Below, in pieces: positions 47,055 through 56,034 of a stretch of DNA of 64,000 nucleotides. The notes under the pieces are model-generated. The model ran no database searches. It was not told the origin of the DNA and was given only the letters and a program-made list of their open reading frames with translations. Numbering within the stretch: the first letter of the stretch is position 1; the number at the start of each line of letters is the position of its first letter. The DNA is taken from the NCBI GenBank assembly GCA_023401925.1, contig JAEXDA010000028.1, forward strand, positions 16,441 through 80,440, in the 5' to 3' direction. Source of the stretch: Bacillota bacterium. GTDB lineage: Bacteria > Bacillota > UBA4882 > UBA8346. The translations under genes were made by a program, and so were the position numbers.

Positions 47055-48683
47055 TTATGTTTTCTTATAATCAGTGGGTTTGACGTTAAAATACCGTCTA
47101 AAGACCCGCCCGAAATAGGCCGGGTCGGTGTATCCCACTGCCATTGCGATCTCATAAACTTTTTTCTCCCCGTCATCCAATAAGGAACGGGCCACTTCCA
47201 TTTTGCGACGGGTAACATATTCCGAAAAACTTTCATTGGTCTGTTCCCGGAAAAGCCGGCTCAGATAGGAAGGACTTAGAAAAACGGAACGGGCAGCTTG
47301 AGAGAGAGAGATGGCTTCATCCAGATGACTATCGATGTATTCCTTGACCTGGCGGATACAAGACCGCAGGGAAGTATGGGTCATTTTGCCAATCGCGTGG
47401 CCCAGCTGTCCAAATTGGGTTTCCCACCACTTGATTAACTGTTCGGGTTGTCCTCCCGGACCGCCTTTCAGCAATAAAGCATAGTCCGCTTCTTCCAGTA
47501 CATCCTGGAGGATTAGGCCAGCCCGTTGCGCGGTTCGAACCATCGCAGCCACTAATAGCCATCCGGTTTCCCTCGGACATTCGCTAAATTGACCAGATTC
47601 GAACCGGTTTACGGGATATAGTTGTTGCAGTATCAAACGGATTGTTTCTAGTGATTGACCGGTCTCTAGACAAACACTCAAGCGCTCCTCATCATTTGGC
47701 GATATTATAGGGGCTTGAATTCTTGTGGAGGAACAGTTGGAATGTTTGGCAATCGCTTCGACCCCAAAACTAGATTGCAACCGTAAGGCTTGTTTGGCTT
47801 GGTCAAAAGACCGGCATGTCTGAAAAAGGTTGTCGGCTTGCCCGCCGATACCAATCTGCAAGGTGTAGGGCAATTGCAAACGGGCCTCATCCAAAATCGT
47901 TCGCGCAAAATTATCAGCCCTCTTGATTAAGTTTTGGTCGCTTAGGTTGGAGCAGCCGCCAATCAGCACCCCCACAACACCCCGGTCCAAACGAGTCACC
48001 AATTTGGTATTATTGAGTGAACGCATGCACGCGGTCACGACCAAATTATAAACCGCCAACCAGATGAATTGGCGTTCTTTTTCATCATAATTCAAATAAA
48101 GTCCGGCCTGATCTTCAACTTTACATACCAAGGCAATCACCGGCTCACTAGGATTGATGGACCATTGAAGAAAGCCGAGTCGTTCCCCCAAGTCCTGCTC
48201 TTCCAATTCTCCCTGGAATAGCTCCCGAAGAAATTGTTCCTGTAAAAAGGGCAGACTGCTTTCCAATTGCTGGCGTATCCGGGCTTGGGTTTCATCATTG
48301 ACGCGCCTTCGGTTTAAAAATTGACATTCCTTTAATACGGTTGCCAATATTTCTTCCGGAGGCGAGGGTTTTAAAATATAACCGGAAACCCCGATTTCCA
48401 GACAAGCTTTGGCATAAGCAAACTCGTCATAGCCGCTAATCACTAAAATCCGGGTATGAGGAAATTTTTCCATGACGGCTTTTGCCAAATCAATACCGTT
48501 CATTCCCGGCATTCGGATATCGGTGAGGATGATTTCCGGCTTCTCTTCCCGAATCATCTGCCAGGCCTCAGTTCCGTCTTCGGCTGGCCCGACAATGCAA
48601 ATATCGTTATCTTCCCAGGATATCTCCTGCGCCAACCATTCTCTCGATCCGGCTTCATCGTCGGCAATGAGCAATTTAAACAT
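47055..48683 (-). CDS. YesN-like AraC-type response regulator
   Basis: This protein of about 542 residues has an N-terminal receiver domain (LLIADDEAG at the start, phosphorylated aspartate in ILTDIRMPGMNG near residue 52). A long middle region follows, then a C-terminal AraC helix-turn-helix (about 440-540; AARSVFLSPSYLSRLFREQT and VYEIAMAVGYTDPAYFGRVF). It forms a two-component system with the kinase gene 16 bases upstream. Such pairs usually control nearby sugar-transport operons, here probably the CUT1 genes at 50.7-54 kb. ATG at 48683 follows AAGGTGG. Confidence 0.93.
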   Translation of the reverse strand: MFKLLIADDEAGSREWLAQEISWEDNDICIVGPAEDGTEAWQMIREEKPEIILTDIRMPGMNGIDLAKAVMEKFPHTRILVISGYDEFAYAKACLEIGVSGYILKPSPPEEILATVLKECQFLNRRRVNDETQARIRQQLESSLPFLQEQFLRELFQGELEEQDLGERLGFLQWSINPSEPVIALVCKVEDQAGLYLNYDEKERQFIWLAVYNLVVTACMRSLNNTKLVTRLDRGVVGVLIGGCSNLSDQNLIKRADNFARTILDEARLQLPYTLQIGIGGQADNLFQTCRSFDQAKQALRLQSSFGVEAIAKHSNCSSTRIQAPIISPNDEERLSVCLETGQSLETIRLILQQLYPVNRFESGQFSECPRETGWLLVAAMVRTAQRAGLILQDVLEEADYALLLKGGPGGQPEQLIKWWETQFGQLGHAIGKMTHTSLRSCIRQVKEYIDSHLDEAISLSQAARSVFLSPSYLSRLFREQTNESFSEYVTRRKMEVARSLLDDGEKKVYEIAMAVGYTDPAYFGRVFRRYFNVKPTDYKKT

Positions 48684-48699
48684 CAAGGACACCACCTTG

Positions 48700-50538
48700 T
48701 TAAGAAATAGCTAAGGCCGGCCAGCGGATATCCACCCGTAAACCTCCGCCGGGATTGGCGGATAAGGTTACTCCCCATTCTTCACCATAAGTCAAAACCA
48801 GCCTGCGATGAACATTGAGCAGACCATGGGTACTTTTGATTGATGTGTCCGATAAAGCCGTTTGGGATTTTGCTAATTGCTTGGGATCCATCCCTATACC
48901 GTTGTCAATAATCGTGAAATGAATCGTTTTAATTTCAAGTAACCCGATAATAATTAGTTGGCCGGCGCCTTGTTTGGGTTCCAAGCCATGAATAAAGGCG
49001 TTTTCTATAATCGGCTGTAACAGCAATTTGAGAATTTGATATTCCATAATGTCCGCAGCAACCTGAATATCAATTTTTATGCGATTGCCATGACGCAATT
49101 GCTGTAATTCAATATAATATCCCAACTGCTCCATAGCGGCGGCAATCGTTACAATCGTGGGGCCGCGCCCCAAACTCAACCGAAATAGCCTTGACAAATT
49201 TAAAATCGCTTTGCTGCTTTCCGCTTGGTCTCCGCCTAATACCAGCCGATAAATACAATCGAGCGTATTATATAAAAAATGGGGATTAATCTGGGATTGC
49301 AAAAATTCCAATTCGGATTGGCGGCGCGCCAGTCGTTGCACATAAACTTCCCGGATTAAAATTTCAAGTTGCTCCGCAGTAGAATTAAATTTTTGAAACA
49401 ACAGTCCAAACTCATCATTCCGTTGATTATCAATCCGGGTAGTCAACTCACCCGTACCAAGACGGTTCATCGCTTGGGACAGTTCGCGAACCGGATGAAC
49501 CACACCACGCAGGAGGAACCAAGTTAAGATGAACGCGGCGATGATAGCAATCAACAGACTCATCCAGATAACCAGCGCTACTTCCCGTTTGATAGGTCCA
49601 TAGATCTCATGTAAGGGAATCTCCTGGGTATAAATATAGCCCATGGATCCACGCCAGTATATTCCTAAAACATGGGTCCCTTTAGAGTTTTTATATATAA
49701 TTTGACCGCTGGAAATGGAGGGATCATCCGCAAACGCTTTGGCGAGTATCGGATTAGTATGGGAATAATTGTGGAAAAGCCGATATTTATCATTGATAAG
49801 ATTGATAAATGCACCCGAGGATGGAATGGCCAGCAATAGTCCTTGGGGATCATAAAGCTCGCTGAGATATTTATCATTACGAAACAGGGGTCCAAGGGGG
49901 GGTTCAGATAAATCGGCAGTGAAATCGATCCCCACAACATACTTTAAACCGCCGTTGTTATCGGTCATTACCCAGTATATCGGCATTACAGTCGCGAGAT
50001 CGGCAGTCGTGTGAACGCTACCGATAAAACTTAACCGGAGCCAAATAATATTTGAATCCAATTGGATGCCAAGGGGTTCTTCAGGAGTTTTACCTTGTAA
50101 AACCCACTTCCACCACGGCCGGCGTTTTAAATCTTCCAAAGCGGGATTCAATCCTGCATATATCAGTTTGCCGTTTGGATAAACAATATAAGCCGCTAAG
50201 AGCTCATTGGGATTATTGGTTGAAACATGGGAGTCGGCCAGAAACTCCGATAAAAAGTTATGGATGATTAGGGAGTTATCCGTTTTTAACAGATTGATTT
50301 GGGTGGACAAATTATTGGCCATTTCAGAACGGCGGGCTATCTCGCTAAAAAATTTTTCCTCCGAATGTTGTAAGAAATCCAATCTGTTTTTATAAGTCGC
50401 GGCGATAGTTTGTTGGGTGACATAAGAAGAATAAACGAAGGCCGTTAACGAAGCTTGCAACAGGGCAATCAAAATGACGGCCAATATGATTTTAATTTGA
50501 ATACTTTCCAGCTTAATCCATGCAAGCTTGTTCTTCAT
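48700..50538 (-). CDS. YesM-like sensor histidine kinase
   Basis: This membrane kinase of about 612 residues has a first helix near residues 16-38, an extracytoplasmic Cache-like sensor (about 40-280), a second helix near 285-305, HAMP, a His_kinase domain with the phosphorylated histidine in QINPHFLYNTLD, and a C-terminal ATPase domain (IENAFIHGLEPKQGAG, DNGIGM). It probably senses an extracellular sugar, perhaps through the binding protein of the adjacent transporter. ATG at 50538 follows GGGGTGA; an upstream start in the same frame lacks support. Confidence 0.93.
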   Translation of the reverse strand: MKNKLAWIKLESIQIKIILAVILIALLQASLTAFVYSSYVTQQTIAATYKNRLDFLQHSEEKFFSEIARRSEMANNLSTQINLLKTDNSLIIHNFLSEFLADSHVSTNNPNELLAAYIVYPNGKLIYAGLNPALEDLKRRPWWKWVLQGKTPEEPLGIQLDSNIIWLRLSFIGSVHTTADLATVMPIYWVMTDNNGGLKYVVGIDFTADLSEPPLGPLFRNDKYLSELYDPQGLLLAIPSSGAFINLINDKYRLFHNYSHTNPILAKAFADDPSISSGQIIYKNSKGTHVLGIYWRGSMGYIYTQEIPLHEIYGPIKREVALVIWMSLLIAIIAAFILTWFLLRGVVHPVRELSQAMNRLGTGELTTRIDNQRNDEFGLLFQKFNSTAEQLEILIREVYVQRLARRQSELEFLQSQINPHFLYNTLDCIYRLVLGGDQAESSKAILNLSRLFRLSLGRGPTIVTIAAAMEQLGYYIELQQLRHGNRIKIDIQVAADIMEYQILKLLLQPIIENAFIHGLEPKQGAGQLIIIGLLEIKTIHFTIIDNGIGMDPKQLAKSQTALSDTSIKSTHGLLNVHRRLVLTYGEEWGVTLSANPGGGLRVDIRWPALAIS

Positions 50539-50666
50539 TCGGCTCACCCCAATGATCCGGCTTAGCATTGCTTATAGGGTATATTGCTTGGTTTTGGCGC
50601 CATTGTGCGTACGAGACTATTTATTGTTTCAACATTATTCGCAATAATCCTGCATTTCATAATTGT

Positions 50667-50697
50667 AGCGGTAAGTGCCTGTTGGCAATTTACCGCT
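50667..50697. other. hairpin between transporter operon and kinase gene
   Basis: AGCGGTAA and TTACCGCT pair, with an inner TGCC/GGCA stem, but no T-run follows on either strand. It lies just past the end of the transporter operon and may be a 3' processing or weak termination structure. Confidence 0.45.
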
Positions 50698-50720
50698 TAG
50701 ATAGTGTTGTGGATTCATAA

Positions 50721-51554
50721 TCAACCCTTGACGCCGGTAGTGGATATTCCTCGCACAAAATAGCGTTGCGCGATAAAGAATAATAATATCAAGGGCAGGG
50801 TGTACAATACTCCAACCGCCATTTGATAAGGGGTAGGAGGGATCGGAAGGGTATATTTTACATCCGGCATTCTCACGTTCATCATTTGAACCGCTAAGGT
50901 TTGATTATCGGAGGTTAAATATAGTAAAGGTGTGAGATAGTCGGCATAAGTCCATTGGAAAGTAAAAATACATGTGGTAATGATCGCCGGAACCGATAAG
51001 GGAAAGAAAATCTTCCAAAAGGTTTGAAGGCGCCCGCAACCGTCAATGAGCGCCGCATCCTCCAGTTCTTTGGAAAGGCCGGCATAGAATTGGCGGAATA
51101 AAAAGATAAAGATCCCCCATCCGGGAAGGGCATTGATCCAGAAGGGCAGATAACAAAAAGGCCAGGGTTTGTTCAAAATACCGAGCTGAGAAAACATGAT
51201 ATACTGGGGGATCAGAGTGACTAATTGGGGCAACATCATCGTAGCCAATACAATCCCAAAAAAAAAGTTTTTGCCGCGCGCTCTGTACCGGGCAAAACCA
51301 AAACCGGCGAAAGCGCTGGATAAAGTGACAATTGCGGTGATACTTAGGCTCACTACAAAAGAATTCCGCAATGAACTGAAAAACTCGAGGACCCCGTTGG
51401 AGCAAAGGATTTGTTGAAAATGTTTCCATTGCGGGACGGCCGGAAAAATCGTCACCGGGTAGTAAGTTAGTTCTTCCGGTTTTTTCAAAGCCATAATCAT
51501 CATCCAAACAAGAGGGAGCAGAAATACCGTGAAATGTTTTTTATGCTTTTTCAT
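50721..51554 (-). CDS. CUT1 ABC transporter permease (MalG-like)
   Basis: This protein of about 277 residues has six expected membrane helices and the EAA loop ELEDAALIDGCGRLQTFW near residues 167-184. It ends in VRGISTTGVKG, typical of MalG-type subunits. I chose ATG at 51554, after GGAGG and overlapping the upstream MalF-like gene by 14 bases; an in-frame start 11 codons earlier is possible. It imports a sugar together with the next two genes on the minus strand. Confidence 0.92.
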   Translation of the reverse strand: MKKHKKHFTVFLLPLVWMMIMALKKPEELTYYPVTIFPAVPQWKHFQQILCSNGVLEFFSSLRNSFVVSLSITAIVTLSSAFAGFGFARYRARGKNFFFGIVLATMMLPQLVTLIPQYIMFSQLGILNKPWPFCYLPFWINALPGWGIFIFLFRQFYAGLSKELEDAALIDGCGRLQTFWKIFFPLSVPAIITTCIFTFQWTYADYLTPLLYLTSDNQTLAVQMMNVRMPDVKYTLPIPPTPYQMAVGVLYTLPLILLFFIAQRYFVRGISTTGVKG

Positions 51555-52551
51555 TTTGAGCATTTCCTCCTTCTTGGTCGATGGCATAATAAACCCAAAA
51601 TTGACTGGATTTGCGGATTATGAGGGTAATCGCTAAAGCCAAAAGGAATAAAATCCATATCAGAGATACGCCGTAACCAAATCGTTGGGCGGCCATCATT
51701 TGGTTCATGGCATAACCGGGGAACATATACAATGTGTGCTGCGGAGTCCAATAAGTGGTTGCGTCCGACGTTAGACTCATGATATTGGCCGGGACGAACA
51801 TTTGCAAGGAATTGATGACTCCCAAAACCAATTGAAAATAGGTAATCGGGCTTAAGAGCGGCCAGGTTATGTGTTGAAAAGTTTGCCATTTCCCAGCCCC
51901 GTCGATTGCGGCTGCTTCCTCAAGTTCCTGAGGTATCTCCTGTAAGCCGGCAAAGAATACAACCAAGGCAACGCCACAACCCCAAACCCCTATCGCCACC
52001 AAAGCATACAGGCCATATTCATTGATCCAATTGATGGCGGTCCCGGGCCGGAAGATGCTGATCAATAGATTTAAAAATCCCGAATTGGAATCTAAAATTG
52101 ATTTAAAGATCAAGGCGGCGGCGCCTATCGGAATGATTGTCGGTAAATAAAAGGCTGTTCGAAATAGACCTTTGCCCGGTACTTTTTGATTCAATAATAG
52201 GGCCAATCCTAAGGCTACTCCTAAACTCAGGGGGATCACCAAAATTGAATATAATAAAGTTTGTCCCATTGTATACCAGGCGTCCGGGCTTTGAAATACT
52301 TCAATATAATTGGAAAAACCGGTGAAAATAGTGTCCGGAATCGTAATCCCGTTAAAGTTGGTAAAACTAATGATCACAGCAACAACCACCGGAAATATCA
52401 ATAAAAAAAAGATGCCAAGCAACCAAAGACTGATAAACCCATAAAAGGCGGCTCCTTCACTTCTTAAAAATATGCGAAACTTGTTGGGCCGGTGTACAGC
52501 CATGAGCGAGGTTGATTCGGTTTTTAATGTTGACCGAGTGTTAATTGGCAT
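51541..52551 (-). CDS. CUT1 ABC transporter permease (MalF-like)
   Basis: This 336-residue permease has an N-terminal cytoplasmic tail of about 35 residues, six membrane helices and the EAA loop ELEEAAAIDGAGKWQTFQ near residues 219-236. ATG at 52551 follows AAGGAG with ideal spacing. The open frame continues upstream through an intercistronic repeat but without initiation signals. The binding-protein gene upstream is frameshifted, so whether the transporter is functional is uncertain. Confidence 0.92.
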   Translation of the reverse strand: MPINTRSTLKTESTSLMAVHRPNKFRIFLRSEGAAFYGFISLWLLGIFFLLIFPVVVAVIISFTNFNGITIPDTIFTGFSNYIEVFQSPDAWYTMGQTLLYSILVIPLSLGVALGLALLLNQKVPGKGLFRTAFYLPTIIPIGAAALIFKSILDSNSGFLNLLISIFRPGTAINWINEYGLYALVAIGVWGCGVALVVFFAGLQEIPQELEEAAAIDGAGKWQTFQHITWPLLSPITYFQLVLGVINSLQMFVPANIMSLTSDATTYWTPQHTLYMFPGYAMNQMMAAQRFGYGVSLIWILFLLALAITLIIRKSSQFWVYYAIDQEGGNAQNEKA

Positions 52552-52590
52552 GGGGGTACTCCTTTCAGAAGTCAAAACGAACATTTTTGC

Positions 52591-52714
52591 AAGAGGCTGT
52601 CGCAAAAGAATTTTAAAATCAATGAGGTATACAAGATATTGCTTGACAAATGGACCCATATGCATGGGTTGTATATCCCTTCGATCCATGTTCTTTGGCG
52701 ATAGCCCCTTTTTT
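52591..52714 (-). repeat. intercistronic inverted-repeat element, related to 10388-10506
   Basis: AAGAGGCTGTCGCAAAAGAA at one end pairs with TTCTTTGGCGATAGCCCCTT at the other with few mismatches. The interior holds a hairpin, ACCCAT-ATGC-ATGGGT. The left end and the TTAAAATCAATGAG that follows match the element at 10388 almost base for base. Both lie between a binding-protein gene and its permease gene on the minus strand. Confidence 0.65.
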
Positions 52715-52722
52715 ATCAGAAA

Positions 52723-54005
52723 TTACTTAAATGAGGCCCGACTGTCCTGGATAGCTTTATTGACTTCCGTTTCAACATTGACTAAAAATTGATCCAAGAT
52801 AATATCACCCCACAGGGCCAGTTCATAATTTTTACTCACGGAATTGTTAAAGACATCCGGTAAAATATACGGGGATGGACTATCAACTTTAACATACTTC
52901 ATTTCGGCTTCCAAATTGAGTTGCCGTTCTTTGCCGAGCGAAGTGCTGGCGGCAACCAAGCCGAGCAAAGATTTTTGGGCAGGTACTCCCCAACCGCTGA
53001 CAGCGCGTTCTTTAGCTTGCGGTCCGGCGAAGAACCAGTCGTAAAAGCGGAAAGCAGCTTCAGGATTTTTGGTTTTACTGGAGATAAAACCACCGACCAC
53101 ATTAAAGGACGGACTGACCCGCGGCTGGTTTCAAATCCCAGACCGGAGAAGCCATCACGCCAACCTTGCCCTTGTTCATATCACCTTCACACATGGCGCC
53201 GTACCAATAGCCATATACAATCATGGCTACCCGTTCATTTTGAAACATCTGCCCTTCCCAAGACTCAGCCGGAGATATGGGACTTGAGATAATTTTTTCC
53301 TTGGCGATATCATAAAAAAATTTAACGATTTCCTTTACTTTGGGATTTTTTGATAATATTATTTTTGTACCGTCTTTGGAATAGAGAGCTTGACCCTGGC
53401 TAAGTAGGCCGGCTATGATTTGGTGATAAGGTTCACCGGGCCAAAAGGACAAGCCGCGACGGACCACCCGATCACCCTGGGTTTTTTGGAGCTTACGGGC
53501 AATCTCGGTCAATTGCTTATAGGTCATTGGTTCGGTCGCGCTCGGGAAGGGAAGGCCGGCTTCAGTAAATACATTTTTATTATAATAACCGATGGTGGTG
53601 GGACTCCAATCCTTGACAATACCGTAGTATTTTCCTTTATACTTAAAAGAGTCGTTGATTGGCAGCAAATCTTCTTTTTTTAGATATTTAGCTTTTTTAA
53701 AATACGGAGCTAAATCCAAGGCCATCTTGTGGGTAGCCAGATACGGCACCCATGCGCTGTTACATCGCATGATATCGGGAGGATTACCGGCGGCGTTCAT
53801 TGCCATATAGCGGGCGGTATCCGTTTCAATTCGGACGATCTTGATATCGGGGTTGGCGTCTTCAAATGCTTTGGCCATTTCGGCCGAAAGTTCCGTATTG
53901 TTGTACATAACCGTGACTTTGGTTTGATTGTCCGCAAGTGTCGCCAGGTTAAATCCTACCAAGGCCAATGCCAAAACAAGCAAAAAAAATCCAGGGTTTT
54001 TTCAC
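52723..54005 (-). pseudogene. CUT1 substrate-binding protein gene with two apparent frameshifts
   Basis: The reading frame is broken twice. At the 5' end GTG at 54005, with AAGGAG upstream, begins MKKPWIF and then leaves frame in a run of eight T (53982-53989, A on the plus strand). With seven T it would continue LLVLALALVGF, a perfect signal peptide. The body then reads as a normal SBP_bac_1 protein (VTVMYNNTELSAEMAKAF, VAMIVYGYWYGAM) until about 53102-53125. There the frame changes again before VGGFISSKTKNPEAAFRF and the C-terminal 120 residues. Either the gene is decaying or the assembly has errors. Full length would be about 425 residues. Confidence 0.8.
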
Positions 54006-54261
54006 GTGATCCACTCCTTTATGATTTGATATATTTGGAATGAACTCCAGCGAGTAATAAAAAGTAAAGATGAGTTCTTCCATCCATATTCATTAAAATG
54101 ATACCATGATAGGGTGTTAATGCTTATGGAATATCAATACTATTATGCGGATTATTTTGTCGGTTTTAAATTGTAACTCTTTCATTCTTAATTTCTATTT
54201 TTTTGGATAGGAAAAAACTTGGATGCAATTTCCTCATCAATATTCTTCCGCTTAGGGGTTA

Positions 54262-54325
54262 TGGATGGCACATTACTGGGGATTTGCGCATGCTGGCCCA
54301 GCAAGGGACCACGGGAGGGATATGA
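54262..54325 (+). other. truncated ZTP-riboswitch-like fragment
   Basis: ATTACTGG-GGATTTGCGCATGCTGG, then ACCACGGG and GATAT, aligns well with the ZTP aptamer at 57377-57447 of this window. The GTGG half of the inner hairpin and the 3' CCGCCTGGGC element are missing, and the next bases match a permease tail. It is therefore probably a remnant of an aptamer, not a working switch. Confidence 0.55.
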
Positions 54326-54334
54326 ACGGTGATC

Positions 54335-54391
54335 GAGGTCCTGATTTTAGGGGTATTGGGTGAAAGGGTTTCATAAGCAATTGGCCTAAGG
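54335..54391 (+). pseudogene. fragment of an ABC-2 permease C-terminus
   Basis: The sequence TCCTGATTTTAGG and GGGTTTCATAAGCA-TTGGC matches the 3' end of the YbhR-like gene at 45598-45647. One frame reads WVKGFHKQLA then TAA, like the end VKGFHKQLA of that protein, but a frameshift separates it from the preceding residues. Only about 17 codons remain. Confidence 0.65.
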
Positions 54392-54418
54392 AGCGTCGCC
54401 GGTTGTTCTCAAGACCAT

Positions 54419-54458
54419 AAAAAAAGCGGGAGGATGCCCAGGGCATCTCCCGCTTTTC
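54419..54458 (-). terminator. rho-independent terminator of the porin-like gene
   Basis: AAGCGGGAG and TGCCC pair with GGGCA and CTCCCGCTT around a tiny loop, with T-runs on both strands. It can terminate transcription from either side. Confidence 0.88.
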
Positions 54459-54470
54459 GAGAAAACGGTC

Positions 54471-55493
54471 TTAGAAATTGGCAATAAAACGCAGTCTGCT
54501 GACATTGGCATAGTTAGCGTTAGCGCCGTCAAAAACATAATATTTTGTGGTGTCGGTGCTGATTTGGCGGCAATATTGGGTCTCCAAGCCATTGGCGAAT
54601 TTATAGCCTACATAGTAACCCATGCTGTGGCCATCGGCAGTGCCGGTGAGGCCTTTGGCGAAGTCGTATTCAAAACGGGCATAAACTCCCTTAGCACCCG
54701 GATAAAAGGCCAGGCCGAGAACTTCCGACTTATAGTCCGTCTCGTTTCCGGGGGTCGGTTTGTAGGTGGTAGCGCCGTAATGAAGATAAGCTTTGAGAGC
54801 GGGGGTTATTTTGGCATACACGTTTACAGCGGTAACCGGGTCGAAATACCAGTCGCTCTCGGCTGGGGTTACATAATAAGCATCAATCCCGAAAACGTCT
54901 CCGGCATAACCCACACTTGCGCCATAGTAACCTTGATTTGTAATAATGTTTGTTTGGCCGGATACTGCTACTGGGCCGGCGATTGTGGAGACAGCGGTTG
55001 TGCCGTTGTTAGTGAAGAGAGTGGAATAAGAATTACTGTAAGCCTGGCTCACATAAAGAGAAGCAAAGACTTTGGGGGTAAAATTGTATGTAGCCAGAAC
55101 CGTGTCTCGGATATCGTCCAGATCGTTACCGCCGAAGATACCGGGTACAATATCAACGCTATCCTTGACATTGTAGTCAAAGGTACCGACTTTGATGGCG
55201 GCAGAGCCGGTTTTGTAGAGAAAGAAAGCCGCATCCGTCACCACATTGGAGGCGCCGTTTAGAGTGCCGTCCACAAAAGTGATATTGGCGCTTAAACTAT
55301 CGCTGATGGCAAGATTGGTGATAAGTTTGTATTTGGCGTCGCTGGCGCCGGTCTCGTTGGATCCAGTGACTGGAGCTACCCAGTCATAGCCGTATCTGGC
55401 CCATCCGCCAAAAGTGACTGCGGCAGCGGATGCGACGGTAACGATGGATAAAATCATCATTACGCTTAATGCAAGTACAAGAAACTTTTTCAT
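54471..55493 (-). CDS. porin-like outer-membrane beta-barrel protein
   Basis: This 340-residue exported protein has a signal peptide (about 1-23, MKKFLVLALSVMM, ending ASAA). The mature part begins VTFGGWARYGYDW and consists of alternating strands with Gly/Asn/Thr-rich turns (YASLYVSQAY-like segments). It ends SRLRFIANF, with the C-terminal phenylalanine typical of porins recognised by the BAM complex. No SLH domain is visible. It suggests an outer membrane. ATG at 55493 follows AGGAGG, and a strong terminator lies downstream. Confidence 0.75.
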   Translation of the reverse strand: MKKFLVLALSVMMILSIVTVASAAAVTFGGWARYGYDWVAPVTGSNETGASDAKYKLITNLAISDSLSANITFVDGTLNGASNVVTDAAFFLYKTGSAAIKVGTFDYNVKDSVDIVPGIFGGNDLDDIRDTVLATYNFTPKVFASLYVSQAYSNSYSTLFTNNGTTAVSTIAGPVAVSGQTNIITNQGYYGASVGYAGDVFGIDAYYVTPAESDWYFDPVTAVNVYAKITPALKAYLHYGATTYKPTPGNETDYKSEVLGLAFYPGAKGVYARFEYDFAKGLTGTADGHSMGYYVGYKFANGLETQYCRQISTDTTKYYVFDGANANYANVSRLRFIANF

Positions 55494-56034
55494 TATGATA
55501 TTTCCTCCTATTTTTGCAAGTCTTGGTGTATTGCTAAAACATTTGAAACAGAAACAGTGCATTGACGCTTTTTTATATTCCCCCCTTTCACTCTATCGCA
55601 ATCCAAGGCCGTCTTGATGGACAATGGAATGACTTCATGGAAAAGATGGATACCGGTAATGCAAAGTGCAGATAACTTTCGAGTGCTTATAATGACTACA
55701 AGTTACACCAATCGTCGATAAATTAAAAACATTTAAAAGTAATATACAAATTTACTTTTTTTATGTAGAATTTGTGAAGATTTGGTGAAAAAGAGTTGGA
55801 TTTAACTTCATTTTAACGGACACATGCAGCATTTGTCAATAAAACTTAACATAATAACCTAAGAAAATATATGAAAATAACATATTTTAGTATATGGCTA
55901 TCCTATTAACAGGTTTTTTAGAATGGTGAAGAAAAATGAAAGGATGTTTTTTTGCGGTATATCAAGAGGATTTTGTGGGAAATAAATATTCAAGAGGATA
56001 ATGATGGATTAATTCCTCCGGGAATTGAATCATT
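55494..56034. other. AT-rich intergenic region
   Basis: I see no gene here. It contains the ribosome binding site and presumably the promoter of the porin-like gene on the minus strand, and the 3' flank of the GH18 gene. The stretch 55740-55900 is very AT-rich with several TTAAC and ATATTT runs. Confidence 0.5.

Noticed and set aside
52623..52690. Plus-strand promoter TTGACA within the intercistronic repeat
   Set aside because: No plus-strand gene follows; all genes around are on the minus strand.
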